Shown: positions 36,509-45,200 of the stretch, piece by piece
Position numbering within the stretch: the stretch's first letter is position 1
Layout: each line of letters begins with the position of its first letter
DNA from: Stigmatella aurantiaca
GTDB lineage: Bacteria; Myxococcota; Myxococcia; Myxococcales; Myxococcaceae
DNA length: 64,000 bases
Direction: 5' to 3'
Assembly (NCBI RefSeq): GCF_900109545.1
Contig: NZ_FOAP01000005.1
Span: forward strand, 310,001 to 374,000
Made by a program: the position numbers and the translations under genes
Notes under the pieces: model-generated
Told to the model about the DNA's origin: nothing
Database searches by the model: none
Seen by the model: the letters and a program-made list of their open reading frames with translations, nothing else

Positions 36509-36564
36509 GCTCCGCATTGTGCGGAGAAGGCCCAGCCGCCGCCATGAAACTCTTGGAGGGGGGA

Positions 36565-37182
36565 CTACCAGGTGACGTGCAGCGTGAAGCTGATGGGCGA
36601 GTGCCGCACCACCCGGATGCTGGGCACCACGCGCGTCAGCCGCAGGCCTTCCTCCACCACGCCCTGGAGGAAGAAGGGCGACAGGTCCACGCTGGCCCGG
36701 AAGTCCAACCGGAACTGGCGCTCGTTCACCTGCACCGCGTTCACGGAGATGGGCGAGGTATCAAAGCGCAGGTGCTCGGGGAACTTCTTGAGGAAGCGCA
36801 CCGGCCCCACCAGCGGAACGCCCGCGGACACCGCCCCGCCCAGCACCGTGCGCGCGAAGCCCTGGACGAACTGGTGGCCCAGCCGCCGCCGCCCCTCCTC
36901 CACCGTCAGCCCCGGGTAGAAGCAGCGGCAGGCGATGTCCAGGCACTTGCGGAACAGACTCATGGGGTACTGCGGCAGGAGATCATCCCGGTCGAACCCC
37001 ACCTTGCGCAGCTCCGCCTCGAAGTACGAGTCCCGCTTCACCCCATGAACGAACAGCCCCTCGAACAGAATCGACCGCGTCATCGGCTCGACGCTCAAAG
37101 GCGGTGGGGTCGGATGCAGGGTGGTCCGCATATACGGGAGATTCACACCTTTAGATGCCGTGCGCAAAGCCCTGGAGTTCAC
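36565..37182 (-). CDS. DUF2378 (TIGR02265) myxobacterial paralogue
   Basis: A 205-residue protein of the DUF2378 family, found almost only in myxobacteria in many copies per genome. Visible features are SILFEGLFVHGV, the RCFYPGLTVEEGRRRLG segment (family core YP-x(3)-EE-x-RLG) and GPVRFLKKFPEHLRF. The function is unknown. The GTG at 37182 is preferred since GGAGAGGACGG precedes it; a later ATG at 37083 is the alternative for a typical family start. It supports the taxonomic assignment of the window. Confidence 0.8.
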   Translation of the reverse strand: MNSRALRTASKGVNLPYMRTTLHPTPPPLSVEPMTRSILFEGLFVHGVKRDSYFEAELRKVGFDRDDLLPQYPMSLFRKCLDIACRCFYPGLTVEEGRRRLGHQFVQGFARTVLGGAVSAGVPLVGPVRFLKKFPEHLRFDTSPISVNAVQVNERQFRLDFRASVDLSPFFLQGVVEEGLRLTRVVPSIRVVRHSPISFTLHVTW

Positions 37183-37215
37183 TTTCCGTCCTCTCCTACC
37201 GCACGGCGAGTTTTC

Positions 37216-38382
37216 TTAGCGGCCGAAAATGATGCGCTCCTGACCCAGGAGGTGCGTGGTGAAGCGCAGGCAGGCCGCCGCCGCCCCCAGGCACCCGAGC
37301 GCACCCAGCACGTAGGGCAGCCCGCCCACGGCCTCGCCCCGCATCACCTCGCCCATGAGGAGCTGCTGGCCGAACACGGGGATGGCGAACATCCAGGCCT
37401 GGCTCTTGATGGGGGACAGGCCCAGGAGGAGGCTGGGCACCAGCGGCAGCATCAGCAGGAGCTGGAGGTAGGTCTGCGCCTCTTTAAAGGAGCGCGCGAA
37501 GGTGGACACCAGCACCTGCCCCGCCGAGGCGAACAGCGCCAGGGGCAAGAGCGCCGCGAGCATGCTGACCACCGACGTCCCATCCAGGTGGACCTTCAAT
37601 CCCAGGTCCTGGAGCGGCACGAGCCGCAGCATCACGAGGAAGGCCCCCAGGCACACGAGCGTGGACAGGGCCGCGAACACCACGGCGGTGAGCCACTTGC
37701 CGGCCACCACATCCCCGCGCCCCACGGGGTTGATGAGCAGGGGCTCCAGCGAGCCGCGCTCGCGCTCCCCCGCCATGGCGTCGATGGCCACGTTCATCCC
37801 GCCCATGAGCGCGGCGAAGACGAGGAAGTACGGGACGATGTAGAGCGCCCGGGCCGCCAGCCGCTCCGGCGTGGCCAGGTCCACCTCGTCCACCCGCACG
37901 GGCGCGGCCAGCTCCGGCGACACGCCGCGCGCGAAGAGCCGCTGGCCGCCCAGCATGCCCGAGTAGGCCTGGAGCATCGCCTTCAGGCGCTCGGCGTTGA
38001 CGCGCGCCTCGTTGCGCGAGCTGTCCACCACCACCTGCACCGCGGCCGTGCGTCCCGAGGAGAAGTCCTTGCCGTAGTCCTCCGGGATGATGAGCACCGC
38101 GTCCAGCTTGCCCGCCTGGAGCTGGGCCTCGTAGTCCGCGGGCGGCTCGGTGAACTGGGCCCCGTAGCGCTGGAGGAAGGCCATGAGGCTGGGGGCGTGC
38201 TCCCGGCCCACCACCGGCACCTCCAGGGGCTTGGTGTCCTGGTACCAGGAGGCCATCATCGTGAAGAGCAGCGCGGAGACGACCGGCCCCAGCAGCGTGC
38301 CCACCAGCGCGCTCGACACCGAGCGCCGGTCCCTCAGGTGGTCCTTCAGCTCCTTGCGGAACACCGTGGTGAAGCGGCTCAT
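37216..38382 (-). CDS. ABC-2 exporter permease (NatB-like)
   Basis: A 388-residue permease. A first membrane helix (about 20-40) is followed by a large extracytoplasmic domain (about 45-185, with KPLEVPVVGREHAPSL and VVVDSSRNEARV) and five further helices. This is the ABC2_membrane_3/NatB layout of transporters that export Na+ or other compounds. The segment AGERERGSLEPLLINPV is the family's coupling-helix signature. Its ATG overlaps the stop of the ATPase gene (ATGA). Confidence 0.88.
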   Translation of the reverse strand: MSRFTTVFRKELKDHLRDRRSVSSALVGTLLGPVVSALLFTMMASWYQDTKPLEVPVVGREHAPSLMAFLQRYGAQFTEPPADYEAQLQAGKLDAVLIIPEDYGKDFSSGRTAAVQVVVDSSRNEARVNAERLKAMLQAYSGMLGGQRLFARGVSPELAAPVRVDEVDLATPERLAARALYIVPYFLVFAALMGGMNVAIDAMAGERERGSLEPLLINPVGRGDVVAGKWLTAVVFAALSTLVCLGAFLVMLRLVPLQDLGLKVHLDGTSVVSMLAALLPLALFASAGQVLVSTFARSFKEAQTYLQLLLMLPLVPSLLLGLSPIKSQAWMFAIPVFGQQLLMGEVMRGEAVGGLPYVLGALGCLGAAAACLRFTTHLLGQERIIFGR

Positions 38383-39113
38383 TGCATCAACCCCTGGTCC
38401 GTTCCGATGGCGGAGATGAAGGCCTCCTCCAGGCTCTCCTTGCCCGTGCGGGCGCGCAGCTCGTCCGGGGTTCCTTCCGCCACCACGCGGCCCCGCGCCA
38501 CCACGACGATGCGGTCACACAGCGCCGTCACCTCCTGCATCACGTGGCTGGAGAAGAGCACGCAGTGCCCCTCCGCCTTGAGCCTGCGGATGATGGTGCG
38601 CACCGCGCGGGTGCTCATCACATCCAGGCCGTTGGTCGGCTCGTCCAGGAGCACGTTGCGCGGCGCGTGCACCAGCGCCCGCGCCAGGGCCACCTTCATG
38701 CGCTCGCCCTGGCTGAAGCCCTCCGCGCGGCGGTGGGCGATGTCCTTCATGTCCAGGAGGTCCACCAGCTCGTCCACGCGCTTGTCCAGCGCCGCGCCGG
38801 ACAGGCCGTGCAGCTCCCCGGCGTAGCGCGCGTGCTCCCGGGCGGTGAGGCGAGGGTAGATGCCGCGCGCGTCCGGCAGCACGCCGATGGCCCGGCGCAC
38901 GTCCATGGGGCGCTCAGCCACGTCCAGCCCGTCCACCCGGGCGGTGCCCTTGTCCGGGCGGATGAGCGTGTAGAGCATGCGCAGGGTGGTGGTCTTCCCG
39001 GCGCCGTTGGGCCCCAGGAGGCCGGTGACGACGCCATCCGCCGCGGAGAAGGACACATCCTCCACCGCCGTCACCGCGCCGAAGCGCTTGTGCAGGTGGC
39101 TCACTTCGATCAT
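38379..39113 (-). CDS. ABC transporter ATP-binding protein (NatA-like)
   Basis: A 244-residue ATPase with Walker A GPNGAGKTT, signature FSQGERMKVALARAL (LSGGQ variant), Walker B NVLLDEPTNGLD and switch His in VLFSSHVMQEV. It partners the permease directly downstream. NatA-like ATPases drive ABC-2 exporters; together they may export Na+ or drugs. It is in the same orientation as, and 13 bases after, the peptidase gene, so all three may be one transcription unit. Confidence 0.92.
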   Translation of the reverse strand: MIEVSHLHKRFGAVTAVEDVSFSAADGVVTGLLGPNGAGKTTTLRMLYTLIRPDKGTARVDGLDVAERPMDVRRAIGVLPDARGIYPRLTAREHARYAGELHGLSGAALDKRVDELVDLLDMKDIAHRRAEGFSQGERMKVALARALVHAPRNVLLDEPTNGLDVMSTRAVRTIIRRLKAEGHCVLFSSHVMQEVTALCDRIVVVARGRVVAEGTPDELRARTGKESLEEAFISAIGTDQGLMQ

Positions 39114-39126
39114 TCGGAAGCTCCCG

Positions 39127-40641
39127 TCACGGCACTGGCCCGGCGAAGGAGGTGAAGAAGGGGGGCCGACTCATCGCCGCGCCGCACTCGGACTTCAGCC
39201 CCTCCACGCTGCCCTGGGCCACGAAGTCCGCCATCAGCTTCTGGATGCAGCCAAGCGCCATCGTGCTGTGGCCTACGCCCGGCACCACCACGTGCAGGCT
39301 GTGGGGCAGCGTCTTCCGGGCCTCCTCGGCCCAGGAGGGCGGCGTCACCGGGTCCAGCTCCCCGGAGAGCAGGAGCGTGGGCACGGGCGAGTGGACCGGC
39401 TCCCGGTAGCCCTCGGGCACCGTGCCCCGGGGCCACACGCCGCAGGGCTCCAGCATGTTGCGCACCATGGAGGCGCCGAACCACGTGCCGGCCGTCTCGC
39501 GCTCGATGGCCTCGTCCGTGATGAAGGGCGCGTCCTCCGCGCAGACGACGGAGAAGAACATGCCGTGGCTCACCGACTCGCTCATGCCCCCGGTGATGCC
39601 CTGGCTGAGCGCGACGAAGGGCGACCACTCGCCCCGCGTGGCCTTGTCCAGCACGAGCGGCACCAGCGCCGCCAGCTCCGGCACGTAGAGCTGGCCAAAC
39701 AGCGCCTGGAGCACCGTCCTGCGGGAGAGCGTCACCTCCTCGGGCACGCCCGTGAGCGGGTGGGCCACGCGCACCTTCACCGGCGCCTGCGCCATCTGCT
39801 CCAGCATGGCCTGCACGCGCGCGCGCAGCTCCGGGAACGCCTTGCCGCAGGCCGCGTCCTGCTCGCAGTGGGTGAAGAGCAGGTCCAGCGCGCGCTGGCC
39901 ATCGCGCGGCGAGTAGAGCGGCAGGTACAGGCTCAGGGGCGCCACGCCGTCCAGAATGGCGGTGCGCACCCGGTCCGGGTGCTGGCGCATGTACACCAGC
40001 GCCGCGCGCGTGCCGTAGGAGACGCCCCACAGGTTCAGCTTCGGGTAGCCCAGCGCGTCGCGCACCTCGTCCAGGTCGTCCATGGCGATGGGCGTGGTGT
40101 ACAGGCGAGGGTCCGCGTCATAGCCCTCCAGGCACTTGCGGAACTCCTCCTCGCGGTAGGCGTCGTCGAACTTCGCGGCCAGGCCCTCATCCGGCGGGGC
40201 CGGGTTGCACTTCAGCGGGTGGGAGGCCCCCGTGCCCCGCTGGTCCACCAGGAGGATGTCCCGGACGCGGTGGATGCGGTCCACCGCCTTGAGCACCGTC
40301 ACCTCCGTGGCCGCCTGGCCGGGCCCGCCCGCCAGCAGCACCAGCGGCTCCGGCTCCGGGGCGGCCGCCAGCGCCGGCACCACCACCACGCGCAGGGAAA
40401 TCTTCCGTCCCTGCTTCGCGGCGCGGTCCTCGAAGACGTCATAGGTGCCGCACAGGGCCGGGGCCTCCAGGCCCTCGACGCGGCAGGTGCTCAGCGCCAG
40501 CCGGGGCCCCGCGGAGGCGGCGTCCTTGCGCGCACAGGCCCCCGCGAGCAGGCCCCCGGCCAGCACGAGCGCGGCGAGCCGCCAAGCGCCACGGCGGCCC
40601 GGGAGGGCACGGGGGTCAGGGGTGAAGGTTTCGCCGGCCAC
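39127..40641 (-). CDS. Lipoprotein alpha/beta-hydrolase peptidase (tripeptidyl aminopeptidase-like)
   Basis: A 504-residue protein starting at a GTG (40641) supported by a GGAGGAGGC ribosome site; longer frames upstream are rejected for that reason. A lipoprotein signal (WRLAALVLAGGLLAGAC) is followed by an S33-family hydrolase: oxyanion VLLAGGPGQA, LLVDQRGTGAS, nucleophile GVSYGTRAAL, charge relay Asp in LLLSGELDPVTP and His in PGVGHSTM. S33 peptidases of this kind cut Pro- or tripeptides from N-termini. It is followed by the ABC exporter genes. Confidence 0.85.
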   Translation of the reverse strand: MAGETFTPDPRALPGRRGAWRLAALVLAGGLLAGACARKDAASAGPRLALSTCRVEGLEAPALCGTYDVFEDRAAKQGRKISLRVVVVPALAAAPEPEPLVLLAGGPGQAATEVTVLKAVDRIHRVRDILLVDQRGTGASHPLKCNPAPPDEGLAAKFDDAYREEEFRKCLEGYDADPRLYTTPIAMDDLDEVRDALGYPKLNLWGVSYGTRAALVYMRQHPDRVRTAILDGVAPLSLYLPLYSPRDGQRALDLLFTHCEQDAACGKAFPELRARVQAMLEQMAQAPVKVRVAHPLTGVPEEVTLSRRTVLQALFGQLYVPELAALVPLVLDKATRGEWSPFVALSQGITGGMSESVSHGMFFSVVCAEDAPFITDEAIERETAGTWFGASMVRNMLEPCGVWPRGTVPEGYREPVHSPVPTLLLSGELDPVTPPSWAEEARKTLPHSLHVVVPGVGHSTMALGCIQKLMADFVAQGSVEGLKSECGAAMSRPPFFTSFAGPVP

Positions 40642-40763
40642 GCGTGCCTCCTCCAGGGGGCGTCCAGGAGCGGGACTTACCACCCTGGGCCGCCCCGCGC
40701 ACTTTTCGGTGCCGGGGTACCGCTTGCAGCCACGCCCTGAAACGGCTTCCATGCCGCCCGCCC

Positions 40764-41588
40764 ATGATGAAACGCTCTCTCCTTGCCCTGCTCGCCGTGA
40801 CGCTGGTTACCCTCACCGGCTGCGCCACGCTCAAGAAGCTCTTCAAGCGGCCCACCGTCAGCTTCAAGACGGCGCGCCTGTCGAGCGCCTCGCTGTCGGA
40901 CGCGACCGTGGACCTGGTGTACGAGGTCCGCAACCCCAACTCCTTCGGCCTGTCGCTGGCGAAGGTGGACTACGCCTTCTTCGTCGAGGGCAAGCAGGTG
41001 GTCGCGGGCGCCCCGCGCAAGGGGCTCAACCTCAAGAAGAACGGCACCAGCGAGCTCGTCTTCCCGGCCAACGTGCGCTTCGCGGACATCGCCCCCGTGG
41101 TGCAGACGTTCCTCAACAAGGACGCGGCCGCCTACAAGGCCCAGGGCAGCATCGGCATCGAGACCCCCGTCGGCGTCCTGTCCTTCCCCCTGTCCAAGGA
41201 GGGCACCTTCGAGGTGCCCAAGATTCCCAAGGTCCTCTTTGAGGCGCCCCGCATCGCCAACATCTCGCTGACGGGCGCCACGGTGGAGTTCCCCCTCACC
41301 ATCACCAACCGCAACAGCTTCCCCCTGCCCGTGGCCGCCCTCTCCGGCGCCCTCAAGGTGGCCGGGGCCAACGTGGGCACCCTGTCCACGGGCAACCTGG
41401 GCCTGCTGGATGGCGGCGGCGCCAAGCAGGTGACGCTGCCCCTGCAGATCAACTTCGCCCAGGCTGCCCAGGCCGCCACGGCGCTGCGCTCCAACAACGC
41501 CCAGCAGCTCAGCTGGAACGGCCAGGTGACGTCCGGCAACCAGAGCCTGCCCCTCTCCCTGTCGCAGCTCGTCAACTTCCGGCGCTGA
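40764..41588 (+). CDS. LEA14-like (WHy-domain) lipoprotein
   Basis: A 274-residue lipoprotein (signal with lipobox LTGC). It has two copies of a beta-sandwich of late embryogenesis abundant LEA14 type: the first around [17 protein letters not shown] and the second around [17 protein letters not shown]. The duplicated NPNSF/NRNSF turn is typical. LEA14-like proteins are linked to desiccation or stress tolerance, a sensible role for spore-forming myxobacteria, but the function is not proven. ATG at 40764. Confidence 0.8.
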   Translation: MMKRSLLALLAVTLVTLTGCATLKKLFKRPTVSFKTARLSSASLSDATVDLVYEVRNPNSFGLSLAKVDYAFFVEGKQVVAGAPRKGLNLKKNGTSELVFPANVRFADIAPVVQTFLNKDAAAYKAQGSIGIETPVGVLSFPLSKEGTFEVPKIPKVLFEAPRIANISLTGATVEFPLTITNRNSFPLPVAALSGALKVAGANVGTLSTGNLGLLDGGGAKQVTLPLQINFAQAAQAATALRSNNAQQLSWNGQVTSGNQSLPLSLSQLVNFRR

Positions 41589-41689
41589 GCCCTCCCCTCC
41601 CGAAGGGCAAGCAAGCAAGGGGGAACGGGTTGTCCCCCGCTCCCCCGGGCGCTACGGTTGCGGCGCCCCTCTTGGCCCCCCCTACTCCC

Positions 41690-42082
41690 ATGCGACGCAT
41701 CCTCTTCAAGTCGAAGATTCACCGCGCCACCGTCACCCAGGCCGACCTGGACTACGAGGGCTCGGTCACCATTGATACGAACCTGATGCGGGCCGCGGAC
41801 ATCCTTCCCTACGAGAAGGTGGCCGTGTGGAACGTGACCCGGGGCACGCGCCTGGAGACCTACGCGCTCGAGGGCGAGGCGGGCAGCGGCGTCATCTGCA
41901 TCAACGGCGCGGCGGCCCACCTCAACCAGCCCGGGGATGTGGTCATCCTCGCCACGTTCGCCGAGGTGGAGGCCTCGGAGCTCGCCGGCTGGGAGCCCAC
42001 CGTCGTCTTCGTGGACGCCAAGAACCGCCTCATCCCGGGCCGCACCCAGGAAATCCCCGGCCCCGCGCGCCGCATCGCCTAA
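41690..42082 (+). CDS. panD: Aspartate 1-decarboxylase proenzyme
   Basis: A 130-residue pyruvoyl enzyme making beta-alanine for pantothenate and CoA. It carries the self-processing site YEGS (Gly24-Ser25), giving the pyruvoyl group on the alpha chain, plus INGAAAHL. The start [13 protein letters not shown] matches the family exactly. The C-terminus is as long as usual. It is monocistronic, followed by 155 bases before the hybrid kinase. Confidence 0.96.
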   Translation: MRRILFKSKIHRATVTQADLDYEGSVTIDTNLMRAADILPYEKVAVWNVTRGTRLETYALEGEAGSGVICINGAAAHLNQPGDVVILATFAEVEASELAGWEPTVVFVDAKNRLIPGRTQEIPGPARRIA

Positions 42083-42237
42083 GCCGCCGGCCCCCGGCCA
42101 AGCTGAGAAAGTCCGGCTCCCTGCGTCTTTTCCGGAAGCGGGGTTGAGCTTTCAACATGCCCCGGGGGCTTGTCCTCACATTGCAGAAGACGTCAGGATC
42201 TCCTCCCAAGCACAATGGCGCTGGGGGGAACGGATCC

Positions 42238-45200
42238 ATGCTGACCATACCAGGCTACACGCTCGTGGGCTCTCTGAAGACCACGGGGTCCAACCTGCTG
42301 TTCCGCGCCGTCCGGGACTCGGATGGCCTTCCCCTCATCCTGAAGATGCCCATGGCCTCCTCCGGCGCCCGCGAGAGCGAGCGGTACCGGCGGGAGTTCG
42401 AGCTGCTCCAGCGCTTGAGCGATGTGCAGGGCATCACCCGGGTCCACGCGTGCGAGCGCATCCATGACCGGCTCGGGCTGCTGCTGGAGGAGGTGCAGGG
42501 GGAGCTGCTCGCGGACCTCACCGGCAAGCCCTTCGAGCCCGGACAGGCGCTCGACATCGCCATCTCGCTGACGTCCATCCTGGCGGAGCTTCACCGGCGC
42601 GGCGTCATCCACAAGGACATCAAGCCCTCGAACATCATCATCACCCCCTCGGGCGAGGCGCGCCTCATCGACTTCGGCATCGCCACGCTCCAGCTCGTCG
42701 AGCACGTGGACGCGGCGCCCGCCCCGCTCATCGAAGGCACGCTGGCCTACATGTCGCCCGAGCAGACCGGGCGCATGAACCGCTCGGTGGACTACCGCAC
42801 GGACCTGTACTCGCTGGGCATCACCCTCTACGAGATGCTCACGGGCCGCCGGCCCTTCCACGGGCGCGACGCGCTGGAGTGGTTCCACGCCCACATGGCG
42901 GTGGCCCCCCAGCCTCCCCTCGAGCTCGTGCCCAGCCTGCCCCCGGTGCTGTCCGCCATCGTGCTCAAGCTGATGGCCAAGGTGGCCGAGGAGCGCTACC
43001 AGAGCGCCGATGGGCTGAAGGCGGACCTGGAGCGGTGCCGGGAGAACCTGCGCCGGGGCGTGGACGAGGACTTCCCCCCGGGCGTGTACGACTTCCCCAC
43101 CCACTTCCAGCTCCCCCAGCGCCTCTACGGGCGCGATGCCCACGCGGCCACGCTGCTCCAGGGCTTCGAGCGCGTGGCGCGCGGCGGGCGCCCCGAGCTG
43201 CTGCTCGTGCGCGGCTACTCCGGCATCGGCAAGTCCGCGGTGGTGCACGAGCTGCACAAGCCCGTGGTGCGCCAGCGCGGCTTCTTCCTCAGCGGCAAGT
43301 TCGATCAGCTCCAGCAGGCCATCCCCTACGCCACCCTGGCGCAGGCCATCCGGGGCCTGACGCAGCACCTGCTGGCCGGCAGCGACGAGGCGCTGGCCCG
43401 GTGGCGCGAGCGGCTCCAGGAGGCCTTCGAGGGCCAGGGCCAGCTCCTGGTGGACCTGGTGCCCCAGCTGGAGCTCGTCGCCGGCAAGCAGCCGCCCGTG
43501 CAGGAGCTGCCCCCGTCCGAGGCCCAGCACCGCTTCACCCGCGTGTTCCGCAAGTTCCTGGGGCTGTTCGCCACCCCGGAGCACCCGCTCGTCCTGTTCC
43601 TGGATGACCTGCAGTGGGCCGACATGGCCAGCCTCCAGCTCATCCAGCACCTGCTCACCTACCCCACCTCGCCCTCGGTGCTCGTCATTGGCGCCTACCG
43701 GGACAACGAGGTGAGCCCCTCGCACCCGCTGAGCCTGGCGCTGGCGCAGATGCGCGAGGCGGGCGCGCGGATGACCGACGTGCAGCTCGAGCCGCTCAAC
43801 CTCGAGCAGGTGCGGCAGCTCGTCTCGGACGCGCTGCCCGGGGCGGTCACCACGGAGGTTGTCGAGCCGCTGGCGAAGCTCGCGCACGAGAAGACGGGCG
43901 GCAACCCGTTCTTCCTCCTGCAGTTCATGCTGACGCTCCACCAGGACGGGCTGCTGGTGCGCACCCTCAAGGGCACCTGGCGCTGGGACGCGGCGGGGGT
44001 CCAGGCGAAGGGCTACTCCGACAACGTCGTGGACTTCATGGTGGGCAAGCTGCGCCAGCTCTCCTTCGGCACCCAGCACCTGCTGCGGCTGGCCGCGTGC
44101 GTGGGCAGCACCTTCCCGATCCAGACGCTGGGCATCATCTCTCACCGCCCGGAGGCCGCCGAGGTGCAGCGGGAGTTGTCCCCCGCCTTCCTGGAGGGGC
44201 TGCTCGTGCGCGTGGGCACGGAGCAGTACCGGTTTCTCCACGACCGCATCCAGCAGGCCGCCTACACGCTCATCGCCAAGCAGGAGCGCAAGAACGTCCA
44301 CCTGAAAATCGGCCGCCTGATGCTGGAGAGCCTCTCGCCCGAGGAGGTGCAGGAGAAGCTCTTCGATGTCGTCGGCCAGCTCAACGCCGGCGCGGAGCTC
44401 ATCACCGAGCCCGAGGAGCGCCTGCGCGTCGCGCGCCTGAACGCCGAGGCGGGCCGCAAGGCCAAGGACTCGGTGGCGCTGCGCTCGGCGGTCAATTACT
44501 TCACCGCGGCGTTCCAGCTCCTGCCCGGTGAGCCCTGGGAGACGGACCCCTCACTGGCCTTCCGCATCCGGCTGGAGCACGCGACGTGCGAGTTCATGAG
44601 CGGCAATGCCACCGAGGCGATCCGCCTGGTGGATGACCTGCTCCTGCACACCCGTGCCCCCAAGGACACGGCGGCCGGCTACTGCCTGAAGACCGACATC
44701 CTCATCGGCATGGGCGACATCCAGAACGCGCTCACGTGCTTGCTGGAGGGCCTGGCGCTGATGGGCATGCCCATGTCCCCCCACCCCACGTGGGAGGAGG
44801 TGGAGGCGGCGCACGCGGAGGTGGAAGCGCTCATCGGCAACCGCTCCATCGAGAGCCTCGTGGAGCTGCCGCGCATGACGGACCCCAACACGGAGGCCGT
44901 CATGAGCCTGCTGGGCGCCATGTACGCGCCGGCCTTCGTCACCGACACCAACCTGCTGCTCCTGCACCTGAGCCGCATGGTGGCCCTGAGCCTGCGCTAC
45001 GGCAACACGGGCGCCTCGGTGAACGGCTACACGTGGTACGGGCTGGCGGTGCTGGGACACGCCTTCAAGCAGTACCGGGAGGGCTACGCCTTCGGCGAGC
45101 TGGCGTGCGCGCTCGTCGAGCGCCACGGGTTCACGGGCCTGCGGGGCAAGGCGCTCTACGGCATGGAGATGCTGGCCTACTGGACCCAGCCACTCTCCAA

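Noticed and set aside
42610-42633. HKD instead of HRD in the hybrid kinase as a sign of inactivity
   Set aside because: The catalytic Asp, Lys-x-x-Asn and DFG are all present; HKD occurs in active relatives of this hybrid group.
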